A stretch of DNA of 43,479 nt from Granulicoccus phenolivorans DSM 17626 = NBRC 107789 = JCM 15570. GTDB lineage: Bacteria; Actinomycetota; Actinomycetes; Propionibacteriales; Propionibacteriaceae. The DNA is taken from positions 1 to 43,479 of the forward strand of contig NZ_AUHH01000037.1 in the NCBI RefSeq assembly GCF_000423085.1, given 5' to 3'. Numbering within the stretch: the stretch's first letter is position 1; the number at the start of each line of letters is the position of its first letter. The translations under genes and the position numbers were made by a program. Of this stretch, positions 1 through 7,525 are shown in pieces. The notes under the pieces were generated by a model that worked only from the letters and a program-made list of their open reading frames with translations, searched no databases and was not told the DNA's origin.

Positions 1-20
1 GCGGGTCGGGTACCTCCCTG

Positions 21-231
21 ACAGCAGGTTCGGCCCGGATCCTTCCCGCGACGGCAAGTTCGGCCCGGATCCTTCCCACGACGGCAAGTTCGGCCCGGAT
101 CCTTCCCGCGACGGCAGGCTCGGCCCGGGCCCTTCCCGCGACGGCAAGTTCGGCCCGGATCCTTCCCACGACGGCAAGTTCGGCCCGGACCCTTCCCGCG
201 AACGGCAAGCACGGCCCGGGCTCTTCCCGCG
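21..231. repeat. 30-bp tandem repeat array, seven copies
   Basis: Seven head-to-tail units lie at 21, 51, 81, 111, 141, 171 and 201; the last is 31 bp. The unit reads roughly ACGGCAAGTTCGGCCCGGAT followed by CCTTCCCGCG. Copies 2 and 5 share a CACG end and copy 3 resembles copy 6, so a 90-bp block may have duplicated. There are no spacers, so this is not a CRISPR array. The unit is 10 codons and has no stop in any of six frames. One frame is open from base 2 to a TGA at 242-244 and would encode a DGKFGPDPSR-type decapeptide repeat. The array could therefore be the 3' end of a gene that starts left of the window, or non-coding DNA; I cannot decide which. Confidence 0.95.
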
Positions 232-257
232 ACAGCACACGTGACCCCGCGACAGCA
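226..257. repeat. two CCCGCGACAGCA units, 20-bp period
   Basis: The 12-mer CCCGCGACAGCA occurs exactly at 226-237 and 246-257, at the tail of the 30-bp array. It resembles the core of the 19-20-bp array at 31233-31406 (CCCGCGAACAGCA / CCCGCGAGCAGCA). A common origin is an inference from this short match. Confidence 0.5.
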
Positions 258-418
258 TCAGGGTCTGGCGGGCGTTGCACCAGGTGCGGCAAGCATTTCG
301 GGGCGCGGGATGCGAGGAGGTAACGCGCGAATGCCCCGACCGGTTTTCGGCGGAGAGGGAGGTGGTCCCGTTGGCGGGTTCAGTGGCAGGACTACTGTGG
401 CCCCGGAAAGGTGACCCC

Positions 419-1747
419 ATGACTTCAGCAGTGACAGTCCACACCGCCGGCGAGCTGGCCGACGCCCTGGCCGCAGGAACCGCCGAGATCACCATCGACG
501 GTGAGATCGCCGGTTCGCCGATGATCACACTCCCACCGGGCACCACGCTGCGCGGCGGTACCCTCCGATTCGGGGCCCGAGGAATCCGGCTCACCTCCGA
601 CAACACCCTGGCCGACATCCGGATCGAGGTACCGGTCCAGGAGACCGCCATCCTCAACGACACCACCGTGGCGGACCTGGGCACCCTCACGCTGCGCAAC
701 GTCACCACCCGGGGCCAGATCGCGCTGCTCGCCGAGGACCAGGTCCGGGCCGGGCACGTCCGCGCCGAGGGCGTACGCGTGGAAGCCGCCGACGTCCGTG
801 GCCGCTACCACCGGCCCCACGGCTTCGGGGTCGATGCTCTGCAGGGCGGCTTCACCCTGTGGAACCGGCAGGCCGACCCCGCCGTGGTACTCACCGCAGA
901 GCTCCTGGACATCGCCGCCGGCAGCGCCGACGAACCGGTCCGCGGCTCCGGTGTGTTCGTCGGCGGTCACGGTGACTGGGACGGGCTCGCCGACGGCGGG
1001 ACCATCACCGTCACCGAACTGCGCACCGGCGAGATCCACACCGACGGCGGCATCCCGGAGGCCACACCCGACCTGATCTCCGGTGGCGTGTTCGTCATCA
1101 CCGGAGCGAACGTGGACCTGGTGAGCTGTGCCGGCCCGGTCACCACCTACGGCCAGAACGACATGGTCCTCGACAACTGGGGCAGCGTCACGACCTGGAC
1201 GGCCACCGCCGAGGTCACCTCGCACGGCCCCAGCGGGATCGGATTCGTCAACTTCGGCCGCATCGGCACCCTCGACGTGCAGGCCCCGATCGTCACCACC
1301 GGCAAGGGCGCCCGCGGCTTCAACCTGTACGACGGCAGCCTGGAGGAAGCCCGCTTCGCCGCCATCGCCACCACCGGCGACGGCTCGGTCGGCATCCAGG
1401 TGAGCAAACCGCTGCGCCGACTGACCGTCGCCGGCGACGTCACCACCAGTGGCGGCGAAGGGCTCAGCCTGGTCAAGGGCGTCCAGGTCACGCTCCAGGC
1501 GATCGCGCTCAGCATCAAGGCCGGCGGCGAGGTCGAATCGCTCGAGATCGGCGGTCGCCTCGCCACCAGCGGCAATCAGGTCGCCACCCTGGAAGTCGAC
1601 GGTACCGTCGGGCACCTGGCGGTCGCCGGCGGCATCGAGGCCAGCGGTTCGGGCTCCGACGCGGTCTGGCTGCGCGGACAGGGCGTGGACCTCACCGGCC
1701 TCACCATCACCGCCGCCCAGGGAGAACAGGTCAAGCACCTGGCCTGA
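419..1747 (+). CDS. right-handed parallel beta-helix repeat protein of unknown function
   Basis: The product has 442 residues. From about residue 20 on it is made of short repeating strands rich in T, V, G, D and L (for example VTTSGGEGLSL, LATSGNQVATL), each turn with a small hydrophobic face, as in parallel beta-helix (pectate-lyase-like) folds. I see no signal peptide, no membrane segment and no catalytic motif, so a cytoplasmic location or an unusual export route is possible. The start is ATG 419 because GGAAAGG lies 8 nt upstream; an in-frame start at 275 lacks a ribosome site and adds a low-quality N-terminus. It stands alone on its strand, between the repeat array and the VOC gene. Enzyme, adhesin or structural roles cannot be told apart from the sequence. 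Confidence 0.75.
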   Translation: MTSAVTVHTAGELADALAAGTAEITIDGEIAGSPMITLPPGTTLRGGTLRFGARGIRLTSDNTLADIRIEVPVQETAILNDTTVADLGTLTLRNVTTRGQIALLAEDQVRAGHVRAEGVRVEAADVRGRYHRPHGFGVDALQGGFTLWNRQADPAVVLTAELLDIAAGSADEPVRGSGVFVGGHGDWDGLADGGTITVTELRTGEIHTDGGIPEATPDLISGGVFVITGANVDLVSCAGPVTTYGQNDMVLDNWGSVTTWTATAEVTSHGPSGIGFVNFGRIGTLDVQAPIVTTGKGARGFNLYDGSLEEARFAAIATTGDGSVGIQVSKPLRRLTVAGDVTTSGGEGLSLVKGVQVTLQAIALSIKAGGEVESLEIGGRLATSGNQVATLEVDGTVGHLAVAGGIEASGSGSDAVWLRGQGVDLTGLTITAAQGEQVKHLA

Positions 1748-1854
1748 TCCCGGCCGAGTCCGACCCCCGCGACGGTGGGGCGGCCGGAACCGCGACGTTC
1801 TCCACTATGCGACGGTTCAACCGGAGCCGTGCCCCATCGTCGCCGATGGCGCCC

Positions 1855-1860
1855 TAGGGT
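1855..1860 (+). promoter_or_regulatory. -10 box for leaderless VOC mRNA
   Basis: TAGGGT fits TAnnnT and ends 7 nt before ATG 1868, which places the transcription start at or next to the start codon. No good Shine-Dalgarno sequence is needed. Confidence 0.45.
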
Positions 1861-1867
1861 GGAACTC

Positions 1868-2263
1868 ATGATCACCGCGATCCACACCCTGGTCTACTCC
1901 GACGACCCGACCGCGACCCGGGCCTTCTTCAAGGACGTGCTGCAATGGCCGTTCTCCCCCGAGGAGTCCGGGGATCCCGCCGACTGGCTGATCTTCGCGA
2001 CCGGGCCGTCCGAGCTCGGCGTCCACCCGACCGGCGGAGAGCACGAGGGCCGGGCGTACGCCAGCCCCCGGCACCACCAGATCGCCCTCATGTGCGACGA
2101 CCTCGACAAAACGGTGCGCGAACTGCGCGGCCGCGGCGCCACCTTCACCGGCAACACCTCCGACATGGGCTGGGGGATCGGCATCGAACTGCAGGTGCCC
2201 GGTGCCGACGACATGCTGCTCTACCAGCCCCGGCACGCCCCGGCGTACCACCTCGGGCAGTAG
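1868..2263 (+). CDS. VOC (glyoxalase/bleomycin resistance) family protein
   Basis: The product has 131 residues and the two beta-alpha-beta-beta-beta modules of the VOC superfamily. The first is about residues 1-60 (ITAIHTLVYSDDPTATRAFF...), the second about 70-125 (HHQIALMCDDLDKTVRELRGRG...). Candidate metal or active-site positions are the His near residue 6, a central His in the RHHQIAL stretch and the Glu in IELQVPG. VOC proteins include glyoxalases, dioxygenases and antibiotic-binding proteins, and the exact role is not visible here. Start ATG 1868 is preferred to an upstream in-frame start because the family begins with this beta strand and a -10 box sits 7 nt upstream. It is probably a single-gene transcript. 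Confidence 0.85.
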   Translation: MITAIHTLVYSDDPTATRAFFKDVLQWPFSPEESGDPADWLIFATGPSELGVHPTGGEHEGRAYASPRHHQIALMCDDLDKTVRELRGRGATFTGNTSDMGWGIGIELQVPGADDMLLYQPRHAPAYHLGQ

Positions 2264-2376
2264 CCGCAGCGCTGCGGGACCTGACCGGGACCGGGCTGGA
2301 TCGCCGTCGCCCATGTCACAGCCGGGCTTGTGGATAACTACCCCGGGAGGCCTCGCCGGCTGGGCATGACGGACCC

Positions 2377-3741
2377 GTGAGTGAAACACCAGAGCCCACC
2401 GAATCCGATCCCCACAATCCGACCACTCCCGAACGCCCCGAACGCCCCGAACGCCCCGAACGACCCGAACGACCCGACGGTCCGGACGCCGTGCCGCCCA
2501 CCATCGACGAGCGAGACCCCGCGACCCCGCAGTCGTCCCACCCCGGCGCCCAGCCGGTCCCGGTAGCAGCCGAGTCCCGGACCGGCCAGGCCCCGCCGGG
2601 GCAGCGACCGATGCCGCCGGCCGCACCACCGGTACGCAAACAACCCGGCATCTTCGCCCGGGCCTTCGGCTGGGGTTCGGGCCTGAGCCTCGGCGTGGTC
2701 ACCGTGTTCGCCGCGCTGTCGATCATCTCCTCGCTGATCGGGGCACTCGCGGTCGTCGCCACGCTGGCGGCCAACAGCGGTCAGCAGCAGGACGCCAACT
2801 ACCGCACGATCTGGGGCAAGGCGGACGCACCACACACCCTGCGGGCGATCAACGTCAACGGCACCATCATGACCGACGCCTCCGGTGGATCCCTGCTGGC
2901 CTCCGGCGCGTACGGCTACGAGATCGCCGCCCTGATCGACCGGATCGAGGCGAACCAGGCTGACGGACTGGTCCTGCAACTGAACACCCCCGGCGGCTCC
3001 ATCCCGGGCTCCCGGGCCATCGCCGACGCCGTCACCCGATACCAGGAACGCACCGGCAAGAAGGTCCTCGCCCATGTCCGCGGCATGTCTGCCTCCGGCG
3101 GGATGTACGCCATGGCGAGCTCCGATGAGATCCTGGCCGACCACGGCTCGCTGGTGGGGAGCATCGGCGTGATCTTCGGCCCGTTCAGCCGCTACACCAA
3201 CGTCACCGCGACCGACGGCGGCCTGCTCGGCACCGGCGTGACCACCTCCGGGGGGATCACCCAGTACTACCTGTCCCAGGGCACCGCCAAGGATTTCGGT
3301 AATCCCTACCGCGACATGACCCCCGAGGAACGCCAGGTCTACGAGGCAGGCCTGGCCAACGAATACACCGGCTTCGTCGATTTCGTCGCCACCCACCGGA
3401 AGATCCCGGCCGACACCATCCGGAACGAACTGGGCGCCTACATGTTCGACAACGCCCGGGCGCAGCAGCACGGCCTGATCGACGGCACCGCCAATATCGA
3501 CCAGGCCTACCGGCGGGCCGCCGAACTGAACGGCCTCGACCCGGCCCAGGTCAAGGTGCAGCAGCCGGCCGCCCCGAGCACGGTGAACCAGCTGCTGGGG
3601 GCGGAGAACCGGATCCCGGGTTCCGCCCCGGCGGCCGGCGTCGACGGTCAGGGCCGCCCGGTGGTCACCGCGCAGTTGTGCGTCGGTGCTCCCGGCGTAC
3701 TCGCCTATCACGGGGACCCCAGCCCCTTGTGCGGGCGCTGA
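2377..3741 (+). CDS. sppA: signal peptide peptidase SppA, S49 serine protease
   Basis: This membrane-bound protease cleaves leftover signal peptides and membrane peptides. The product has 454 residues. Residues 1-90 are a proline-rich, probably disordered cytoplasmic tail with a PER tripeptide repeat. A membrane segment follows at about 104-132, then an S49 protease domain at about 155-385. The catalytic Ser is S240 in GMSASGGMY and the Lys base is K305 in TAKDFG, followed by the family signature RDMTPEER. Oxyanion-side glycines are in NTPGGS. The start is a GTG. The long N-terminal tail is not needed for catalysis and is unusual in Gram-positive short-form SppA. A perfect hairpin terminator lies 52 nt after the stop. 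The nearest upstream gene codes for a VOC protein and is probably unrelated. Confidence 0.93.
   Translation: MSETPEPTESDPHNPTTPERPERPERPERPERPDGPDAVPPTIDERDPATPQSSHPGAQPVPVAAESRTGQAPPGQRPMPPAAPPVRKQPGIFARAFGWGSGLSLGVVTVFAALSIISSLIGALAVVATLAANSGQQQDANYRTIWGKADAPHTLRAINVNGTIMTDASGGSLLASGAYGYEIAALIDRIEANQADGLVLQLNTPGGSIPGSRAIADAVTRYQERTGKKVLAHVRGMSASGGMYAMASSDEILADHGSLVGSIGVIFGPFSRYTNVTATDGGLLGTGVTTSGGITQYYLSQGTAKDFGNPYRDMTPEERQVYEAGLANEYTGFVDFVATHRKIPADTIRNELGAYMFDNARAQQHGLIDGTANIDQAYRRAAELNGLDPAQVKVQQPAAPSTVNQLLGAENRIPGSAPAAGVDGQGRPVVTAQLCVGAPGVLAYHGDPSPLCGR
2427..2480 (+). repeat. 9-bp coding microsatellite in sppA
   Basis: Six tandem 9-mers of the form (C/A/T)CCCGAACG encode a Pro-Glu-Arg repeat in the cytoplasmic tail of SppA. 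A unit of three codons can vary in copy number without shifting the frame. Confidence 0.9.
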
Positions 3742-3792
3742 TCGCCGGCCAACCCCGGTACCGGTGACCAAGCTTCACCGGTGAACAGCGAG

Positions 3793-3821
3793 CGGGCCGG
3801 GTGTCTCGGACACCCGGCCCG
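3793..3821. terminator. bidirectional hairpin between sppA and the kinase-like gene
   Basis: A perfect 13-bp stem (CGGGCCGGGTGTC with its complement) and a 3-nt loop at 3806-3808 lie between two convergent genes. There is no clear T-tract, which is common for actinobacterial terminators. Confidence 0.8.
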
Positions 3822-3860
3822 TTCGGGGCTCGGCGCGGACCGCAGGCCGTCGGTGATCGC

Positions 3861-4511
3861 TCACCCGGCCGCGGCGGTGGCTCCGTTCTTGATCCGCAGC
3901 GCGGCGACGATGATCTCGACCGCGGAGTCGATATCCACCTGAGCGGTGTTGATGACCAGGTCGTAGTAGTTGATTTTGCGCGGATCCCACCCGTAGAGCT
4001 TCATCGACATCTCCGCGCGGATCTCATCCTCACGCTTTTGTCGCTTGGCGGCCTGTTTCGTGCTGATCCCCGTGTGCTTCGCGGCCTGCTCGAGGCGAAA
4101 CTCGACCGGGGCATCGACGCGGACATGCAGGGCCCCCGGTGTGTCGTGCAGGATCAACGCGCCGTTGCGGCCGACGATCACCCCGCCCGCCTGGGCCCAC
4201 TCCAGCACGGTCTGGGTGTTCTGCATCACCACGTCGTACTGGTCGCGCTGCAGTTCCCGAATCCCGCCGCCGGGTTCGGAGACGTTGAGCCCGGAGAAAC
4301 CGCGACCGGCCATAGCGGCGTACACCTTGGTGAGCTGGTCTTCGGAATTCCGCTCCTTCGGGTTCTCCTCCAGTTGCTCGGAGGAGAAGGCCTGTTCGTG
4401 GAAGGGGAATCCGATCCGTTCGGCGACCCGTCTGCCGATCGCCTCCGCTCCGGCCCCGTACGACTCGAACAGGGTGACTACCGGAACGTTTCCTACTGGC
4501 TGCTCGGACAT
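3861..4511 (-). CDS. cytidylate kinase-like family protein
   Basis: The product has 216 residues and matches the Cytidylate_kin2 type of P-loop-related proteins. The N-terminal VVTLFESYGAGAEAIGRRVA takes the place of a Walker A loop but lacks the usual GKS/GKT, so it is degenerate. Later blocks are GGVIVGRNGALIL, LHVRVDAPVEFRLEQ and YDLVINTAQVDIDSAVE, as in that family. Family members are often called cytidylate kinase-like without proven activity, and I would not assign CMP kinase function. AAGGAGGG lies 7 nt before ATG 4511. yaaA lies 112 nt upstream on the same strand, so co-transcription is possible. The gene ends at the shared hairpin facing sppA. Confidence 0.85.
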   Translation of the reverse strand: MSEQPVGNVPVVTLFESYGAGAEAIGRRVAERIGFPFHEQAFSSEQLEENPKERNSEDQLTKVYAAMAGRGFSGLNVSEPGGGIRELQRDQYDVVMQNTQTVLEWAQAGGVIVGRNGALILHDTPGALHVRVDAPVEFRLEQAAKHTGISTKQAAKRQKREDEIRAEMSMKLYGWDPRKINYYDLVINTAQVDIDSAVEIIVAALRIKNGATAAAG

Positions 4512-4623
4512 GACGGCCCTCCTTGACTCGCTCTGTCCTGCTTTTTCCCATCGTAACCACCCGACCGCCGCGGCGCGGAGGGTTCTGGGGGATCCTCAGG
4601 AGAGGTGCATCACCCGGGCCGGG

Positions 4624-5442
4624 TCAGTCGTCGGCCGAAGGGGCGGCCAGGGCAGGCCGATCGGCGTACGCGCGGACGAAGACCGGCCGCTCGCGGGTGG
4701 AACTGGCCGGGTCGTAGCGATAGCCGGCGCCGTCGAAGCCGGTCAGTTCACCGACCCGACGCACCCGGTTCAGCACCAGCCAGGCCGCCATTTCGCCGCG
4801 CGCCCGCTTGGCGAAGAAGGAGATCACCGACCGGACGCCGGACTCGCTGGTGTCCTCGAACCGCGGCGCAATGATCGGTACGCCGATCACCCGGGGCCGC
4901 ACCGACCGGAAGTATTCGTCGGAGGCCAGATTGACCAGCACCTCCGCGCCGGGGGACGCCGCCAGGTCCTCGGCCAGCAATGCACTGATCCGATCGCCCC
5001 ACCAGGTGTAGAGGTCCTTGCCCCGGGGGGTCGCCAACCGCGTACCCATCTCCAGGCGGTAGGGCTGCATCAGGTCGAGCGGTCGCAGCACGCCGTACAG
5101 TCCCGACAGGATCCGGACGGTCTTCTGCGCCTCGGTCCAGTCGCGCTCCCCGAAGCGCTCGGCCGGAGCCATACCCAAGTACACGTCACCGTGGAACGCC
5201 AGGGCGGCGGGCCGGGCGTTCCGGGTGGTGAACGGGGTGTGGAAGTCGGCGTAGCGCTGCACGTTCAGCGCCGCCAGGTCCTCGGAGATGTGCATCAGCG
5301 ACGCTACCTCGGCGACCGACTTCTCGCGCATGACCTCGATCAGGTCCGCCGACTCGGCCAGCAACCGGGGCTCGGAATGCTTGCGCGTGGGCAGCCGGGA
5401 CTCATAGTCCAGCGACTTGGCGGGGGACAGCACGGTGAGCAC
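4624..5442 (-). CDS. yaaA: peroxide stress protein YaaA (DUF328)
   Basis: The product has 272 residues and is full length for the family. It opens with LTVLSPAKSLD and contains the family blocks FHGDVYLGM, ILSGLYGVLRPLDLMQPYRLEMG and VNLASDEYF. In Escherichia coli YaaA limits free iron during peroxide stress and binds DNA; its biochemical activity is not fully settled. The start is GTG 5442. TAGGTT ends 6 nt upstream, so the transcript is probably leaderless. The gene is divergent from the ArsR-type regulator, and its start lies about 50 bp from the first operator-like palindrome at 5497, so the two promoters may influence each other. Confidence 0.93.
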   Translation of the reverse strand: MLTVLSPAKSLDYESRLPTRKHSEPRLLAESADLIEVMREKSVAEVASLMHISEDLAALNVQRYADFHTPFTTRNARPAALAFHGDVYLGMAPAERFGERDWTEAQKTVRILSGLYGVLRPLDLMQPYRLEMGTRLATPRGKDLYTWWGDRISALLAEDLAASPGAEVLVNLASDEYFRSVRPRVIGVPIIAPRFEDTSESGVRSVISFFAKRARGEMAAWLVLNRVRRVGELTGFDGAGYRYDPASSTRERPVFVRAYADRPALAAPSADD

Positions 5443-5448
5443 GCCCTC

Positions 5449-5454
5449 AACCTA
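5449..5454 (-). promoter_or_regulatory. -10 box for leaderless yaaA mRNA
   Basis: On the minus strand this reads TAGGTT and ends 6 nt before the GTG start of yaaA. Confidence 0.45.
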
Positions 5455-5494
5455 CCCGATCCGTCGAGTTCGGCTGCAGCGAATCGGCGCGAGT

Positions 5495-5556
5495 TTAACC
5501 AGATGGTTGACTTCGACAGCGGTGAGGCGCAGAATTGAGTTAAACCAAAGGGTTGA
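5495..5556. promoter_or_regulatory. two AACC-N4-GGTT operators over the arsR promoter
   Basis: Dyads AACC-AGAT-GGTT (5497-5508) and AACC-AAAG-GGTT (5543-5554) are 46 bp apart, centre to centre. TTGACT (5507-5512) and CAGAAT (5530-5535), 17 bp apart, could be the -35 and -10 boxes. Operator 1 would then overlap the -35 box and operator 2 would lie just downstream of the -10 box. This suggests autorepression by the ArsR protein encoded at 5571. Confidence 0.65.
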
Positions 5557-5570
5557 ACTGAAAGGGTGTA

Positions 5571-5909
5571 ATGCCAGCTGATGACCTGTCCCGGATGTTC
5601 GCCGCCCTGGCGGATCCGACTCGGCGCGACATGGTCGCCCGGCTCAGTCAGCACGACGCCACCGTCGGCGAGTTGGCTGCCCCGTACGACATGAGCCTCC
5701 AGGCGGTCTCCAAGCACCTCAAGGTGCTGGCCGCCGCGGGGTTGGTGCATCGGGTCTCGCAACGCCAGCCGGTACGCCTGGACGCCGACGCGTTGGGGCA
5801 CATGAATGTCTGGTTGGAGCGCTACCGCACACAGGCGGAGCAGCGCTACCGACGCCTGGACGCGCTGTTGGCCGAACTGCCCGATCAGTCACCCGCCACC
5901 GAGGAGTGA
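5571..5909 (+). CDS. ArsR/SmtB-type winged-helix repressor
   Basis: The product has 112 residues and a winged helix-turn-helix over residues 5-90: MFAALADPTRRDMVARL, then the recognition helix MSLQAVSKHLKVLAAAGLV and a wing around QPVRLDADAL. No metal-binding Cys cluster (CxCxxC type) is seen, so a metal sensor role is unlikely. This subclass is commonly paired with an SRPBCC gene, and here that gene follows after 3 nt. The GGAGTGA region at the arsR stop serves as ribosome site for the next gene. AAAGGG lies just before ATG 5571. Two AACC-N4-GGTT dyads lie upstream. The ligand is not known. Confidence 0.92.
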   Translation: MPADDLSRMFAALADPTRRDMVARLSQHDATVGELAAPYDMSLQAVSKHLKVLAAAGLVHRVSQRQPVRLDADALGHMNVWLERYRTQAEQRYRRLDALLAELPDQSPATEE

Positions 5910-5912
5910 GTC

Positions 5913-6410
5913 ATGTCCACCAATCCCACCCGCACCGAAGCGACCATCGAGACCGACCCGAACGTCCCGCTGTTCCGAATCACCCGGGAGTTCGACGCCA
6001 CCGCCGCCCAGGTCATCCGGGCCCACACCGATCCGGAACTGTTCGCCCGCTGGTGCGGACCCGACGACCTGACCACCCGGGTCGACCACTGGGACGCCCG
6101 CACCGGCGGCTCCTGGGCGTTCACCAACGTCCGGACGAACAACCCGGCGGAGGAGTACTCCTTCCACGGGTCCTTCCACGAGGTGAGCGAGAACCGGATC
6201 GTGCAGACCTTCACCTTCGACCAACTGCCCGATCAGGTCTCGTTGGAAACCCTCACCGTCACCGACCTCGGGAACGGGCGCTGCCGGCTGGCGTCACAGT
6301 CCCTGGTCGACTCCTTCGAGGCCCGCGACGCCTGGATCGCCAGCGGAATGGAGACCGGGATCCAGGAGGGCTATCGCAAGCTGGACGCGGTGCTCGCCAA
6401 CGCCCAGTGA
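5913..6410 (+). CDS. SRPBCC (AHSA1-like) domain protein
   Basis: The product has 165 residues with the START/Bet v1-like AHSA1 fold. It begins with the typical strand FRITREFDATAAQVIRAHTDPELFARW, then WDARTGGSWAFTNV, the strand NRIVQTFTFD, and a C-terminal helix (GMETGIQEGYRKLDAVLA). Proteins of this type bind small hydrophobic ligands in a central cavity. They are typically encoded behind an ArsR-like repressor, as here (3-nt gap, AGGAG before the start). The simplest reading is an autoregulated two-gene operon that responds to a small molecule or stress. No catalytic residues can be assigned. Confidence 0.9.
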   Translation: MSTNPTRTEATIETDPNVPLFRITREFDATAAQVIRAHTDPELFARWCGPDDLTTRVDHWDARTGGSWAFTNVRTNNPAEEYSFHGSFHEVSENRIVQTFTFDQLPDQVSLETLTVTDLGNGRCRLASQSLVDSFEARDAWIASGMETGIQEGYRKLDAVLANAQ

Positions 6411-6461
6411 CCTGCCGACGGGGCCGGCCTGCCGGTCGCCGCACCAGCGCCGGCGCGGACG

Positions 6462-7277
6462 TCAGCCCGCCTGCGGGTCGGCCTCCCCGGGGCTGTCGAT
6501 GGTCTGGTCCATCGTCAGCGCCGGGAAGGCGTACGCCGGGACACTGACCGGCTTGGCCGGGACACCGGCGACGGTGGTGTGCGGCGGCACGTCGTGCAGG
6601 ACCACCGACCCGGCGCCGATCTTGGCGCCCTCGCCGACCCGGATATTGCCCAGCACCTTCGCCCCCGCCCCGATCAGGACGCCGCGCCCGATCTTGGGAT
6701 GGCGATCCCCGCCCTCGCGGCCGGTGCCGCCCAGGGTCACCTCGTGCAGCATCGAGAAGTCGTCCTCGACCACCGCCGTCTCGCCGATGACCACCGAGGT
6801 CGCATGGTCGAACATGATGCCCTTGCCGATGCGGGCGCCGGGGTGAATATCGACCGCGAATGCCTCGGAAATGCGGCTCTGCAGGAACAATGCGAGCGTT
6901 TGCCGATCATTGATCCAATATTCATGGGCCACCCGGTACGACTGGATGGCATGGAATCCCTTGAAGAACAGCAGGGGACTGGTGTAGCCGCGGCTGGCCG
7001 GATCTCGGGTCACCACCGCTTGCAGGTCCGCCAGAATTGCCTGCCGGATGGTTTCATTCCCGGCGAAGGCGTGAGCGATCAGGTCTCGCAGGGTCAGCGC
7101 CGAGACCGTCGGGGACTCCAGCTTGGTGGCCAGGATGAAGCTGAGCGAATCCTCCAGCCGGTGATGCGCCAGGATGTTGGTGAACAGGAAGCTGGCCAGG
7201 GCCGGTTCGGCTCGGGCGTCGCGTACGGCTTCGGCGCGGATCTGCTGCCAGATCTGATCGTTGGGGACCGGTTCCAC
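6462..7277 (-). CDS. cysE: serine O-acetyltransferase CysE
   Basis: This enzyme makes O-acetylserine from serine and acetyl-CoA, the first step of cysteine synthesis. The product has 271 residues: an all-helical N-terminal domain (1-140) and a left-handed beta-helix of hexapeptide repeats (141-240). D143 (DIHP), H158 (FDHAT) and H193 (GDRHPKI) fall at the positions known as catalytic in the E. coli enzyme. The long N-terminal domain makes this the longer, enterobacterial-type form rather than the short form of about 190-230 residues common in Gram-positives. The tail ends in PQAG and lacks the terminal Ile that inserts into CysK. The start is GTG 7277 with AGGAGG upstream. No cysK lies nearby. 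It is convergent with the SRPBCC gene. Confidence 0.94.
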   Translation of the reverse strand: MEPVPNDQIWQQIRAEAVRDARAEPALASFLFTNILAHHRLEDSLSFILATKLESPTVSALTLRDLIAHAFAGNETIRQAILADLQAVVTRDPASRGYTSPLLFFKGFHAIQSYRVAHEYWINDRQTLALFLQSRISEAFAVDIHPGARIGKGIMFDHATSVVIGETAVVEDDFSMLHEVTLGGTGREGGDRHPKIGRGVLIGAGAKVLGNIRVGEGAKIGAGSVVLHDVPPHTTVAGVPAKPVSVPAYAFPALTMDQTIDSPGEADPQAG

Positions 7278-7525
7278 GGCACCTCCTATTGATTCCGGCG
7301 ATGGGGGCCGAAGGCCATCTTATGACCGTTCGTCGCCGGTGCCACCTCTGCCCGTCCCGTGACGGCGCGTCCGCCCCGCCCCGCCGGTGGATCCGCCGGG
7401 CTCGATCCGCGTCCTCCATAAAGGTGACTGGGGATAAACCGGGAATTACGGAACCGTTATAAGGGCTACTTCCTCCCATTGCCGTTCGGTGATCACCGGG
7501 CACAATCCAGCGAAAGGTCTACGTC

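Noticed and set aside
21-231. CRISPR array made of the 30-bp repeats.
   Set aside because: The units touch each other with no spacers, and there are no cas genes.
2329-2337. TGTGGATAA, a perfect DnaA box, upstream of sppA.
   Set aside because: A single box without clustering or an AT-rich region is not an origin and may be chance.
7278-7525. SAM, T-box or other sulfur-control RNA upstream of cysE.
   Set aside because: No recognisable RNA element or conserved stem was seen in the 248-bp gap.
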